Source: Sodalis sp. Ffu
GTDB taxonomy: Bacteria; Pseudomonadota; Gammaproteobacteria; Enterobacterales; Enterobacteriaceae
Assembly (NCBI GenBank): GCA_024748595.1
Contig: CP072944.1
Coordinates: 714,001-778,000 of the forward strand
Length of the DNA: 64,000 nucleotides
Direction: 5' to 3'
Below the pieces are notes generated by a model. That model worked only from the letters and a program-made list of their open reading frames with translations, searched no databases and was not told where the DNA came from. This document shows, in pieces, positions 47,343 through 58,105 of the stretch (position 1 is the stretch's first letter; every line of letters begins with the position of its first letter). A program made the position numbers and the translations under genes.

Positions 47343-47894
47343 ATGACCGCTATGGACCAACAGTTAGCATTTATCGAACGAAGCATTAAATCCGTCCCAA
47401 ATTACCCCAAACCAGGCATTTTATTTCGCGATGTCACTAGCCTGCTGGAAAATCCTCGCGCCTATGCTACCAGTATTGCACTTTTGGCAGATCATTACCG
47501 AAACTTCAAGCTAGCCAAGGTAGTAGGCACCGAAGCACGAGGTTTTTTATTCGGTGCACCGGTCGCACTGGAACTAGGGCTGGGCTTTGTACCCGTGCGT
47601 AAACCCGGAAAGTTACCGCGAGATACCGTCAGCGAAAGTTATGTACTGGAATATGGTACCGATAGACTTGAAATGCACAAAGACGTCATAATACCCGGTG
47701 ATAAAGTACTGGTGGTAGATGATTTGCTTGCAACTGGCGGTACGATTGGCGCAACGGTAAAACTTATTCGCCGTCTGGGCGGAGAGGTGCAAGATGCAGC
47801 GTTCGTGATAAATTTAGCGGACCTCGGCGGCGAAACATTGCTAACCAAACTAGGCGTCAAGAGTTACAGCTTAGTGATCTTTTCCGGTCACTGA
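47343..47894 (+). CDS. apt: Adenine phosphoribosyltransferase
   Basis: Salvages adenine to AMP with PRPP. 183 residues, E. coli length. The PRPP-binding motif [14 protein letters not shown] near residue 124 and the adenine-side FRDVTSLL and EARGFLFG are intact. Ancestral pair with dnaX downstream (72 bases between stop and dnaX start). With purL broken, purine supply should rest on salvage or import, making apt a key gene here; that is inference from this window alone. Confidence 0.97.
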   Translation: MTAMDQQLAFIERSIKSVPNYPKPGILFRDVTSLLENPRAYATSIALLADHYRNFKLAKVVGTEARGFLFGAPVALELGLGFVPVRKPGKLPRDTVSESYVLEYGTDRLEMHKDVIIPGDKVLVVDDLLATGGTIGATVKLIRRLGGEVQDAAFVINLADLGGETLLTKLGVKSYSLVIFSGH

Positions 47895-47966
47895 TGACAT
47901 ACACCTCGTGCTAAGGTGACGAACTATGATAGCATAGCTATCTTTAAACGCAATAACTCGCAATCT

Positions 47967-50231
47967 ATGAGCTATCAGGTTCTTGCCCGTAAGTGGCGTC
48001 CACAGACATTTGTCGATGTAGTAGGTCAAAAACATATTTTGACAGCACTGGCCAACAGTCTTTCACTGGGCAAGATGCATCATGCCTATCTATTATCAGG
48101 TACCCGCGGTGTAGGAAAAACCACCATCGCACGCCTACTGGCAAAAGGACTAAATTGTAAAATAGGCATTACCGCTACTCCATGCGGCAAGTGTGAAAAT
48201 TGTCGCGAAATAGAGCTGGGCCTTTTTGTCGATCTGCTCGATTTAGACGCCGCCTCACGCACTAAAGTCGAAGATACCAGAGAATTGCTAGATAATATCC
48301 AGTACTCACCATCCCGTGGACGCTTCAAGGTCTACTTAATAGATGAAGTGCATATGTTATCCCGCCATAGTTTTAACGCTCTGCTGAAAACGCTGGAAGA
48401 ACCACCGGCACACGTTAAATTTCTTTTGGCTACTACTGATCCTCAAAAGCTTCCGATGACCATTCTTTCCCGTTGTATCCAATTCCATCTAAAAGCACTG
48501 GATGTTGCTCAAATCCGCGGTCAATTGGCTCACATCCTGCAGCAAGAGCAAATTGACGCTGAACCATCCGCGTTACAACTGCTAGCTCGAGCTGCCGACG
48601 GCAGCATGCGTGATGCCCTAAGTTTGACAGAACAAGCCATCGCACTGGGGCAGGGCAAAATAAGCACCGATTCGGTCAGCTTGATGCTCGGTACGCTGAA
48701 TACCGAACAACCGATAGCGCTTATTGAAGCGCTGGTTAATACCAACGGTAATGCCATAATGGAGCAGATCGCACAGTGTGCCTCGCATGGTGTAGACTGG
48801 GAAAACCTACTGGTGGAGATGTTGTCTCTGTTACACAGAGTGGCCATGCACCAATTACTGCCGGATCAGTTAAACGACGACGAAGAACAAGGTATATTGA
48901 CGCGTTTGTACGAACTGGCTAAGAATATTCCCCCAGCGGATCTACAATTATATTATCAAATTCTGCTGGTGGGACGTAAAGAGTTACCTTATGCGCCGAA
49001 CCGTCGAATGGGTGTCGAGATGACGCTATTGCGAGCGCTGGCTTTTCATCCTTCAACAGTGGTACATTCCTCATCCACAATCGATAACGCAGAACAAAAA
49101 ATGGATGAATACGATTCATTAAAAGAAACTACACCTACGATCAACATTGATACCAAACGTGGATCAACACGCACTAAATCGGCTCACCATAACACCATAG
49201 GCGATAGGTTGATCGACGAAACCAGCACATCTTTAGCACCACGGGGGGGGATAACCCAGGTTAACCCAAAGACACTTCATAGCCATTCAGCCGCGTCTGG
49301 CAAACCTGATTTTCCTCAGCAGCCCGATATCAACGCCGCTGATAAAAATTTGATACAGGCTCAAGCCACTCGTAAATTCTCTAATGACAACAAAAAAAAT
49401 AACTGGCAGGAAATAATCCAGATGCCAAAGCTAGACGATGTCACGATTAAGACACCAGATGCTGAACCGATTATGCCATCAGTTTCTACGCCTGACACAT
49501 TGCCTGATAATACTATCGCTCAATTATTGCAAGCGCGTGCAACCTTATTGCAACATCAAGAAAACAAAAAAATAAAAAAAGGCAAACCGGAGTTGGCACT
49601 AAAACGTCAGAAAACAACGATCAATGCACTGGAACGTCTTGCCATTATAAACAAACGTGCACCGCTACAACCTGAGGTCTGCCAGGAAAAACCACTGCAA
49701 GCTTTACAATCTGAAGTTTCTCGCAATCCCCTGCCGGCTAGCCAGCAGGCTGAACAACACCCAGAAAGGGTAACCACGCTAAAAACGCAGAGCGCGACGT
49801 TAAAAAATATACCCCTGCATTTAGCTACGCGGTTAGCAAAAGAATCTTTTCAACGCGATCCCTGGGCAGCACAGGTGCAGCGGCTTGCGATGCCTAAGAT
49901 AGTGCAACAATTAGCTCTAAACTCCTGGAAGGAAGATTTAGCGCCGAGCAAAATATGCCTGCACTTACGTTCTAACCAACGTTATTTGAACTCTGCACTA
50001 ACGCAAAATCTGCTACGTGAAGCGCTTAGCGCCGATCTAGGACTGCCGGTGAAGTTAACAATCATAGAAGACGATAACCCAGCGGTGAAAACGCCGCTTG
50101 AATGGCGTCAAGCCATTTATGAAGAGAAACTCTTACAAGCCAAAGAAACGATTACCGCAGATACACATATTCAAATGTTGCAACGTTTTTTTGATGCTGA
50201 ACTGAACGAAGACAGTATCCGTCCCGTTTAA
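47967..50231 (+). CDS. dnaX: DNA polymerase III tau (and possibly gamma) subunit
   Basis: Clamp-loader ATPase and organiser of the replisome. From the ATG at 47967 (MSYQVLARKWRPQTF) it has 754 residues, about 110 more than E. coli tau. An upstream in-frame start would add 17 unrelated residues. Walker A GTRGVGKTT near 44, zinc-binding CGKCENC near 73, LIDEVHMLS near 124 and the SRC motif near 168 are intact. Domain III ends near residue 370. The extra length lies in a low-complexity Lys/Gln/Thr-rich domain IV (about 375-620). The C-terminal domain V that binds the polymerase alpha subunit is present (RDPWAAQVQRL to the end). Two A-tracts in domain IV could produce a shorter gamma form. Confidence 0.96.
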   Translation: MSYQVLARKWRPQTFVDVVGQKHILTALANSLSLGKMHHAYLLSGTRGVGKTTIARLLAKGLNCKIGITATPCGKCENCREIELGLFVDLLDLDAASRTKVEDTRELLDNIQYSPSRGRFKVYLIDEVHMLSRHSFNALLKTLEEPPAHVKFLLATTDPQKLPMTILSRCIQFHLKALDVAQIRGQLAHILQQEQIDAEPSALQLLARAADGSMRDALSLTEQAIALGQGKISTDSVSLMLGTLNTEQPIALIEALVNTNGNAIMEQIAQCASHGVDWENLLVEMLSLLHRVAMHQLLPDQLNDDEEQGILTRLYELAKNIPPADLQLYYQILLVGRKELPYAPNRRMGVEMTLLRALAFHPSTVVHSSSTIDNAEQKMDEYDSLKETTPTINIDTKRGSTRTKSAHHNTIGDRLIDETSTSLAPRGGITQVNPKTLHSHSAASGKPDFPQQPDINAADKNLIQAQATRKFSNDNKKNNWQEIIQMPKLDDVTIKTPDAEPIMPSVSTPDTLPDNTIAQLLQARATLLQHQENKKIKKGKPELALKRQKTTINALERLAIINKRAPLQPEVCQEKPLQALQSEVSRNPLPASQQAEQHPERVTTLKTQSATLKNIPLHLATRLAKESFQRDPWAAQVQRLAMPKIVQQLALNSWKEDLAPSKICLHLRSNQRYLNSALTQNLLREALSADLGLPVKLTIIEDDNPAVKTPLEWRQAIYEEKLLQAKETITADTHIQMLQRFFDAELNEDSIRPV
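49392..49399 (+). promoter_or_regulatory. A8 tract in dnaX, candidate gamma-forming slippage site
   Basis: Eight A bases occupy codons 476-477 and the first two bases of codon 478. A shift of -1 here, or a one-base insertion by RNA polymerase slippage, gives AAA then TAA: immediate termination at about 478 residues, a gamma-like length. E. coli makes gamma by -1 frameshifting at A AAA AAG near codon 430. A second tract (49574-49580, A AAA AAA in frame) would give 32 extra residues before a stop. Activity at either is not shown. Confidence 0.35.
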
Positions 50232-50470
50232 TCAGTCGCACCACGCTGCTTAATACCACTAACGCATCCCAAAGCACACTATTCAAAAAAATAGCAACTG
50301 TTTCCTGACTTAAAAATACCTTTTGATAAAACCAATATTCTGCTTATAGATTTAACTAACAAAAACCCTTCAATTGCTGGACTGCAATCGCAGTGACGGA
50401 ATACATTTATTACAGTGCTGACCTGGACAATCTCAGAAATTAAATATTGAACTTCAACATTGCTCCATTC

Positions 50471-51076
50471 GGTTTTGTCGAATAAATCTATCCTTCAAAC
50501 CACTTGTATGACCATACATAGCTGAATTATTTTATTCGGAACATGGTAACCTTTACCAAAGATTAATTATAGTAATCAACCTTATTCATGTTAAACGTTG
50601 ATCAGGCCCGCCTGATTTGCTTTAACCAATAGACTATTGTATCGTGACTACCTGCATACCATATGCTCATAAAAGGTAATTTTGCGTTTGTACTAAAGAG
50701 GTCTAAAGACTATTTTCTTTATGTTACGCTACTTAGCGACAGGCCAGAATGGATAATGTCATGTGCTATCGACCGTCATATAGTGCTTACACCAAATACG
50801 ATGCTGTCAACATTTAGCAAAGACAATTGTCGCTCAATAGCATTATTGGCAATAATATCATTTCATATCAAGTTTTCATATTAACGTTTTTAGTGCTTTA
50901 CTAATGCAAATAATCCGTATAATACAATAAATTTTAGAAAATAAAATCTATAAAACCTTGTAATGCTTATAAATATAATTATGATCACCATGTTTAAATA
51001 TCAAAGTGTATATAACCTTGTATGAGTGATTTATCACACATTAGATTATTAAAAAACTATAATTTTCAACAAAACC
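50471..51076. mobile_element. IS903-like relic, copy 9, both ends recognisable
   Basis: GGTTTTGTCGAATAAATC at 50471-50488 is the best-preserved terminal repeat in the window (two differences from IS903). The other end, TTTTCAACAAAACC, is at 51063-51076. Length 606 bp after internal deletions. GATAATGTCATGTGC near 50753 marks the transposase THEII region on the minus strand. Lies downstream of dnaX, where ybaB and recR stand in E. coli. Confidence 0.75.
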
Positions 51077-53320
51077 TAATAATGGATGAGCCATAGCCGC
51101 TATAATAACAGAAATCTTTTATACGCACAACTTAGCGGAAAACAACCTAGCTATACAAAGCTCATAATTAGATAAGATGCATAAAGATATACATAGACCC
51201 CTATATAAAATTAATATTTTAGAGCAAACGCATTAATTTTATTAATGCGTAAATTACTTAATTTAAATATAAACACTTAATACTTCATTACATATAAATA
51301 ATACTCCCACGACATGTTAATAACTATAACCTAACAAGAATATCAAAAACATAACCATTTATATCCTTACTTGTTCAGTTTGTATCGCAAAGATATAACT
51401 TAATAACTTTGCAAGGTAACAAGACCGCTTTGGTAAATTAAAAAAACAGGTGATTTTTATTACCGAAAATTGCTCAATAAAGAAATTCTAAGCATTCTGG
51501 ATAATAGCTTTTAACTTGTACGATAGTTATTACCATTTATATAGGTCACACACCACTACACTGGGTGCTGGCCCACAGCGAACAGAAAATCGGTGACCTC
51601 AGCGTATTCTCGCAGCTGATGCTGAAGCGTATCACAGCAAAAATGGCTATTTTGGCCGCATCCGGTGCCATGACGCTGCTACGAAACTATGCGACACAGC
51701 AACAAACATGCTACAAAATACGCTGCTCATCATCAATTAACCGTTTTAGAGAAACATCGCAAAACGATATCGACACCAACTAAGTAACTTCTGCACACAG
51801 AAGATAGCCGTATCAACTAGAATCAACCAATAATTCACCGTGATTTATCTGTGGCCAAGAGCTTTCTATGTTGGGACGAAATAATGCATCATTTAGAAAG
51901 CGCAGATGTAGCCTAATAGCACCTAAGCCCAACATGTTCTATCCCCAACTAAGCTTTTGATAATAGCCTTACTACATCGCATACGAGTACTAATCCTAGG
52001 CGTCAATTGTGTACCATTGCGTGAAATATTAAAACACATTATTTTTCTGTCAATCTTGGAAGAATGTAGAGCATGAATTATCTCCCTATTTAACGAAAAT
52101 AATCTTTCAAATGATCGTCTGCCCAATTAATACGCAACGCGATCTATTCGGTATAGAAACATCTGATGACCCATGTACTTTAGGCATATAAAAAAAGAAA
52201 GCTGCGGTTCACTACTGTTCCGATCGTTCAACTAAATGGAACCACACAGTTCGACAACCTAAATATTGCGCATATTATGTAGCTCACACCCATCACCTAA
52301 TTAATCTTAAATCCAGTAAAGCACGCAACTTAACATCCCAATACCAAACGCTTACTGAGTTAGACACCAACAAGTGCAAATAAAACAGATTCTCGACAAA
52401 ACGCTGGGTTCTCCCTGGAAGCATCCTAGATAGAGGTTCAATGTATGGCTGGAACATCCTGTTCTAACACTGACTGACCAAAAGCATATCAGCTGTCGTC
52501 AAACAGTCGTGATTCGGTCATTCCTCCACCGTGTATGAACTGACCTACAGCCCTGACTCTACAAGTGTAGCACACCTAAGCTTATCGTTATCAAACAACA
52601 ACACAGCGGAATTATTTTACGGCAGACAACTGAGTTAATTGTCATAACTTGTAAACATAAACCAATGATTAAATCTATAGTTGCTACTGATGAATAATCA
52701 AATATGTTTAAGCACAACAATTTTGCCATACGTTTCGGCACTACTCCTTACACTCAGTGCGTTATTGTATTAACGGCTAATAACGGCGGAGGGACACACA
52801 CTCATTGTGACCAAATATAGAACAAAGTATCGCTAACAACACCGATATCGATACCTTGATATTATTTAAATTTAACGAAAGATGATGGCTATACGCTTGA
52901 CAAAAATAGATTTCTGGCACTATCTTTTGTATTTGTTATCCTTAAATTCAAATTTTTTCTAATACAACTTTCATCTAAAATTATTTTTAGCAAGATATAA
53001 TCTAAAATTATTATGGTTGAATGATTCATGTATTGTTATCTGTATAACAGCATACAATGCTAGTATTTAAATAAATTTATCACTACACTGCTAGACGCCG
53101 CATTAGAGTTTTTTAGATTACATCATACAGTTAAATAAAATAACACACGAAATCATTTACTCTAAGCTGTTAAGAAGTAATATAACAGGTAAGAAATATC
53201 TTGGAAGTTTGCAAAACATGTCAAAATTAAAAGCCACCGCAATCAAGTTATGATACACATGGTCACACCGGCTAGATGACTGGTAAAAAATATTAAGCTG
53301 TGTCACTTCAACTATTAACA
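51077..53320. other. 2.2-kb stretch without an identifiable gene
   Basis: Stops are dense. A GC-richer island at 51545-51790 on the plus strand reads as one 72-codon open frame (from 51565; LAHSEQKIGDLSVFSQLMLK and MAILAASGAMTLL). It looks like a gene fragment, but I do not recognise the family. A second GC-richer patch near 52370-52560 gave nothing. No trace of ybaB, recR or htpG. Confidence 0.45.
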
Positions 53321-54027
53321 GGCCTTGTAATATCGTTCAAAATACTTGTTTGGTTACAAAAGTATACCTATCTAAGTCATTTATTAGTACGTTTATTATA
53401 ATTTATAGCTATGGCTGATCGACCTAGAAATTATAATCTCGTAATATCAAAAAATAATGTTTATTCGTGACATGTCTGCACAACCAGAAAGCAGATTGCT
53501 ATATATCACCTCCTGATATTCCTTGCCAACAACCTATCGGCGTAACCATGCGTTTCATAACCACAACTGGGAAGCTTTTTAATTTGTCAACATGTTTTGC
53601 AAAGCTCCAAGATACTTTTTACCTATTATATTACTTCTTAACAGCTTAGAGTAAATGATTTCATGTGTTGTTCTATCTAACTGTTACTGCTTACGCCAAT
53701 TACGACGCTTTTCCTAACCGTATTATGTTCTGATTCCATTAATCTTGACTAAAGATCTTTAGTCAAGAAGAGTCAACAAAGCAAATATGAACAATGTCGC
53801 TGCGTCTCGAATTTTATATTACATTAACTTTAGCCCATTTATTAATCAATATAAAGTCTAAACAACATCTGAAGCATAGAACCGCAATATTAATAAACCA
53901 TTTTGAGTATTATTATAATGAGTTCAATTAATATTTTATATCTTGTCTTGTCATTAAAAATGTTCTATTGGAAAAGTTGATGATCTCCCTGCATGTTTAA
54001 AGAAAAATATAATTTTATCCAACAACG
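53321..54027. mobile_element. IS903-like relic, copy 10
   Basis: Left end GGCCTTGTAATATCG is very degenerate. On the minus strand around 53650-53710 it still reads RRNWRKQ, a stop, then QLDRTTHEIIYS, matching the WRKLHLAVDSATHEIICA stretch of the IS903 transposase. The right end AATTTTATCCAACAACG is at 54011-54027. Contains a 26-bp perfect palindrome at 53743-53768. Confidence 0.7.
53743..53768. repeat. 26-bp perfect palindrome with no loop
   Basis: Reads identically on both strands, centred on AGATCT. It lies inside the IS relic; I cannot match it to any corresponding part of other copies, so it seems to have formed in this copy. Confidence 0.85.
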
Positions 54028-54492
54028 TCTACTCAGGAGAAAAATTCCCTAGATTACAAGGTCACATCATACAATCCTGTATTCTTAGAACACGACATCG
54101 TAAAATGACGAATTATATGCATTTAGACTGGGACACATCACTGGTCAAGCTTGTCACTGAATATAGTCAATAATTTTAAATTCCATTAATGTCTATTATT
54201 TATTTAGCAACAAATATGAGATTGATCTAAAAGCAACGGTATTATTGGCCTGCGAAATAGTATGAGGAAAATAAACACAAAAGGGTGGTAACTATCAGCG
54301 TATCTTTTTCAACACCAGCTTAGTGGATACTAAGCAAAGGTGAAAACATCTTAAAGCACAACCAACTTTTACTACGCTATACCTAAAATATTCGTTTGAG
54401 ATCGTGCCGTATCTGAGTAATTTCGATGCGAAGTGATACCAGTGGGTACAGCTTATGGACGCATAAGATTGCAACGCCACTAGATTATCTGA
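54028..54492. other. Non-coding stretch downstream of the PAP2 gene
   Basis: No alignable gene or hairpin with T-run found. Confidence 0.4.
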
Positions 54493-55092
54493 TCAGCCTT
54501 TTTTATGCCTGTAGCGAACAACACAATATACAGCGGATAAATCCGCAAACACTTTATCAACTAGCTTATTACAGCGCTGACTAGCCGTCGTGCTTATAGC
54601 CGCTACCATCAATGAAGCCAACATATCCAACGGGAAATGAACGCCCAGATAGATCCTACCCCATGCTATCATCAGGCTGAGGACAAATAGTACCATCCCC
54701 TGTAGGCATAAAATTCCGCTAACAATCAAGCTAAAGCTTATCGCGCTCACCAACGACATATGATCGCTCGGAAAGGAATTATTAGCGCTATGATCGAGAA
54801 AAGTATGCCCATACGGCATCATAAAAGGGCGAGGATGCTGCCAGAAACTACCAATGACAACGTTGATCGCCAACGCCATCAGCATGCTAAGGATGGCATG
54901 CAGCACCACTTTCTTTGTCTCTATATTGCAAAAAAACCAGTTCAATATTAAAACCAACGGAAAAAATGCCACGGCATCACGGGCAAAAAAAATTCCCAGC
55001 TCCAACATGCCTACGCTGATCCCTGCAGGAGCGTTGATTAACTGAAATAAGCTTAAGTTAAAATATTCTAATAACGGAGAAAATATTGTCAT
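54493..55092 (-). CDS. ybjG: Undecaprenyl-diphosphatase of the PAP2/BcrC type (YbjG-like)
   Basis: Integral membrane phosphatase that regenerates undecaprenyl phosphate for cell-wall synthesis. 199 residues from the ATG at 55092 (E. coli YbjG 198); a GTG three codons earlier is an alternative. Starts with an YFNLSLFQLINAPAG segment like YbjG. PAP2 motifs: HPRPF near 86, NSFPSDHMS near 105 and GRIYLGVHFPLDML near 146. At least five hydrophobic segments. Fits with ispG (isoprenoid supply) and rodZ (elongation): the cell still makes peptidoglycan. No ancestral neighbours. Assignment to YbjG rather than another BcrC-type paralogue is probable, not certain. Confidence 0.85.
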   Translation of the reverse strand: MTIFSPLLEYFNLSLFQLINAPAGISVGMLELGIFFARDAVAFFPLVLILNWFFCNIETKKVVLHAILSMLMALAINVVIGSFWQHPRPFMMPYGHTFLDHSANNSFPSDHMSLVSAISFSLIVSGILCLQGMVLFVLSLMIAWGRIYLGVHFPLDMLASLMVAAISTTASQRCNKLVDKVFADLSAVYCVVRYRHKKG

Positions 55093-55101
55093 GCCATACA
55101 C

Positions 55102-55810
55102 CGTTATTTAACCCCAAAACAAATGAAAATAATAAAGAATATTGCGAAGGAAAGACATTGCATTATCCTACCGCTCCCCTGGACGAAAAACCACCCACTA
55201 CCAGCTTTAAATTAGCGGTAAAAATTTGTACTAACGTCACGCAACACCATGCTTAGCGCTCATCACCCCATAGTGACCATAGCTGAACCGATGGGTGCAC
55301 ACACCTGTTTTGCTAGAGGCAGCAAAATTAACAATACCATTACAAATGCAGGCCTATACCAAGAAATAAAAGAAAATAAATTACTAATTAAAACACAAGA
55401 ATCATTAGCGCTAAACCGGTAATTAGCACATAACTCAAGCTGAGCAATCAGACCTTACGCAGGGTAAATAACGTAACGCCAGAAACGATACAGTATGGCC
55501 CAAGCATAGGCCACAACCCGCAGGCCGATATCGCCAAAATAAAACTAGATCCTAATAACCAAGCGCCCATTTCATCAGTAACTATTTAGCAAATACTATA
55601 TCTTTTTATCCATAGCCCATTACAGATTCCCCTGATCAACACAATGCCTACACCGATTAACAAATATAACGCAGCCAAAACGCCCACCTGCTACCGTTTG
55701 CTGCCAGGATTGTGCGATTTGTGCGCCAGAACCACTCTGTTTTAACAGAGCTGGCAGTGCGGTACCTAAACAAATTGACGAGAACAATCAGGAGAAAATT
55801 CATAGATTCT
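55102..55810 (-). pseudogene. Unidentified membrane-protein relic
   Basis: On the minus strand between about 55690 and 55460 the translation is strongly hydrophobic across one stop: VGVLAALYLLIGVGIVLIR, then GAWLLGSSFILAISACGLWP and CIVSGVTLF, ending RKV and stop. It looks like the end of a multi-pass transporter or exporter. I cannot name the family; the E. coli neighbours of mutH (ygdQ, tas, lplT) do not fit obviously. Confidence 0.4.
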
Positions 55811-56583
55811 GAGTTTTGTTGAATAAATAGAACTTTTATTCCAAAAAGTAGATTATCTATTTTCTAAAAATAGTTCTTATTTGGCGAAAAAATTTAGTAT
55901 TATTGATGTTAAAATTGAATTTTTCTTGATACTACAAATCACCGCATCAGAATGTTTTTATAAATTTTATTATATCCTATTACTATACCTGAATCAGTAA
56001 ACGAGATAAAAACGTTAATAATATAAAACTTCAACACATAGCAAAATCCTTATATTGCTATTAACATTGGAGTTACTGGATAAAGGTCAAGGATAAAATA
56101 CAAAGTCAAAAAAGCGCCTTACCTGACACAATCTTCATGTCACATCCATACCATAACACATAAAGGTTTTGATCTGTCGAATAGTATCTAATAGATACAT
56201 AAGCACTTACCTGAACTGTTGCAGCAAACATGCCAAAATTGAGCCACCTAGCAATCAGGAGTATGAATCCACTCGCTAACCAAGCACACGCAAAATTAAA
56301 GATATACTTCGAAAAACAATCTAATACTAACCGGTAGAAATCATATGCTGGTCAATAAATGTTGAACAAAAATAATGAATATTAAAAATAATTAAAATCA
56401 GCTGCCATCGATCTCCTCTGGCAAAAGATAGAGGAGGACTCCTACATTACAAAATACAAAATTATAATACCCAACTAAAGACATGATACGTCATTAAATA
56501 AAATGACTCAGTTTAGGTAAATACCCCTCACCAAGTAGCGTATAACCTTTAACTCCAGCTAACTTTAATTCAACAAAGAACCC
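55811..56583. mobile_element. IS903-like relic, copy 11, inverted orientation, both ends recognisable
   Basis: Opposite orientation to copies 1-10. GAGTTTTGTTGAATAAAT at 55811-55828 is one end; TTTAATTCAACAAAGAACC at 56564-56582 is the other, 773 bp in total. AAATAAAATGACTC near 56495 is the reverse complement of the GAGTCATTTTATTT block of forward copies, and GTTGAACAAAAATAATGAA near 56360 matches in reverse too. Located downstream of mutH. Confidence 0.7.
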
Positions 56584-56855
56584 GGACGACAGCTATGCAC
56601 GTTCAGGCATCAGGCCCTGCAAAATTCCTAATTAGGACCATTATATAGGTAAGGGGAAAGTTATAACACATCACGACGTATCAATAATATTATCAATACC
56701 CATGATAATTTTTAAAATGATCAAGATTTTCAATGCTAGTCATGCGTTCATTATAAGCAATTTAACTAAACACCACTCTCTTTAATTTATCTAAACAATA
56801 ATATAAACGATAATTATACACAACGAACTTTGGTGAACTAGCAAAGAACTGCTGT

Positions 56856-57551
56856 TTATACTAGAAAATGACGCGACAGCAATTGGCTAGTAAATTTTTG
56901 TTTCAAATAAAAACCGCGCGGCACGGTAAGAATTGACTGGCCGAATTCACCAATAGCGTCGGTGCGCATTCGACTATTGGCGGCCTTTGGCCGTAACTGC
57001 AACACATCACCATTGCGTGCTGTAATATGTTCGACGTTCCCCAACACGATCAAATCCATCAATTCCTCCCAATCAAGCCGCAACTGCAGTTCTTCCTCCG
57101 AATTCGGGCGCCATAACAGTGGCGCTCCGATACGTCGCTGGGAAAGAGGTATTTCTCCCTGTCCTTCCACCGGTATCCATAAAACCTGCTTCAATTTATA
57201 TCGAATGTAACTGGTTTCCCAAGTAACACCGCTGTTACCGGTCAGCGGTGCCATACAGACAAAGGTGCTCTCCAGCGGCCACCCTCGCCTATCAACCGGA
57301 ATAGTTTTTAACTCGACGCCAATAGCAGCAAAATCCTGTTCAGATTTATTACCTGCACTAGCTCCCAGGTAACGTTCCAGCAACATGCCGATCCAGCCTT
57401 TATCCCGTTTGAGATTGGCGGGCATTACCAAATCCGCATGGCCAGCTAGTTCACCCAGTTTAAAATTAGTCAGTGCATTAGCGCGGTTCAATAGTTCCCT
57501 TTTATTAACAGGTGGTCCTAATGAAGTGGAAAGTATGCTAAGATTAATCAT
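56856..57551 (-). CDS. mutH: DNA mismatch repair endonuclease MutH
   Basis: Nicks the unmethylated strand at hemimethylated GATC sites after MutS-MutL recognition. 231 residues (E. coli 229). The active-site set [15 protein letters not shown] (Asp70, Glu77, Lys79 in E. coli) is intact, as are [36 protein letters not shown] and [19 protein letters not shown]. Divergent to rppH as in E. coli. Bracketed by two inverted-orientation IS relics (55811-56583 and 57584-57955). Needs Dam methylation and MutS/MutL, which are not in this window. Confidence 0.96.
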   Translation of the reverse strand: MINLSILSTSLGPPVNKRELLNRANALTNFKLGELAGHADLVMPANLKRDKGWIGMLLERYLGASAGNKSEQDFAAIGVELKTIPVDRRGWPLESTFVCMAPLTGNSGVTWETSYIRYKLKQVLWIPVEGQGEIPLSQRRIGAPLLWRPNSEEELQLRLDWEELMDLIVLGNVEHITARNGDVLQLRPKAANSRMRTDAIGEFGQSILTVPRGFYLKQKFTSQLLSRHFLV

Positions 57552-57583
57552 AAAAATTATTCTTGGATTATTTAAACTTGTAC

Positions 57584-57955
57584 GACTTTATTAAATAAAT
57601 AAATTTTCTAAACAATAAAGGAAAGATGACCAACTTTCCAGAAAAATTTTTATGGCAAAAAAGTTTTCAAATCATAAATTGCACAGAATACAAAAAGACT
57701 CTAATCAAAACAGGATTTACTATATTTTGTAGTTAGATACCCTAATATAGCACCTGAAATATAGAATCAAATCAATCAAAAAAGCGTACAATATTCTAAA
57801 TCAAAATGACTATTTCAACTGTATTGATGTAAAAATAAATTTTCTTTAAACACTACGAACCAAGCTAAAGTTTTTATAAACTACATTATCTTCCCTAAAC
57901 TGCTACTTGACTAAGCAAACAGATTTAAAAATTAATATCGTAATAACACTACCTT
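57584..57955. mobile_element. IS903-like relic, copy 12, inverted orientation, truncated
   Basis: Begins with GACTTTATTAAATAAAT (57584-57600), followed by GATGACCAACTTTCCAG, the reverse complement of the CTGAAAAGTTGGCGATC region near the end of copy 5. The block near 57815-57880 (GTATTGATGTAAAAATAAAT) matches the same block near 55905 in copy 11. It stops before rppH. It has inserted between the divergent mutH and rppH starts, so both promoters may now lie in IS-derived DNA. Confidence 0.6.
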
Positions 57956-58105
57956 CTAGCATCTTTGCTCACATTGCATGATGCTACACTAAAATTCTTT
58001 GCTAAAAATGAAAAAATACCGGTCAAAAAAAGGAGTAGTTTACCGAACTGTGCAAATATGAAACAATCGGAATATCTTACACATTTTGTAATCGAGGGTA
58101 GTCCG

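Noticed and set aside
57965-58105. Longer RppH starting at TTG 57965 or ATG 58058
   Set aside because: Added residues have no counterpart in the family; the GTG at 58106 matches the known start and has GAGGG ahead.
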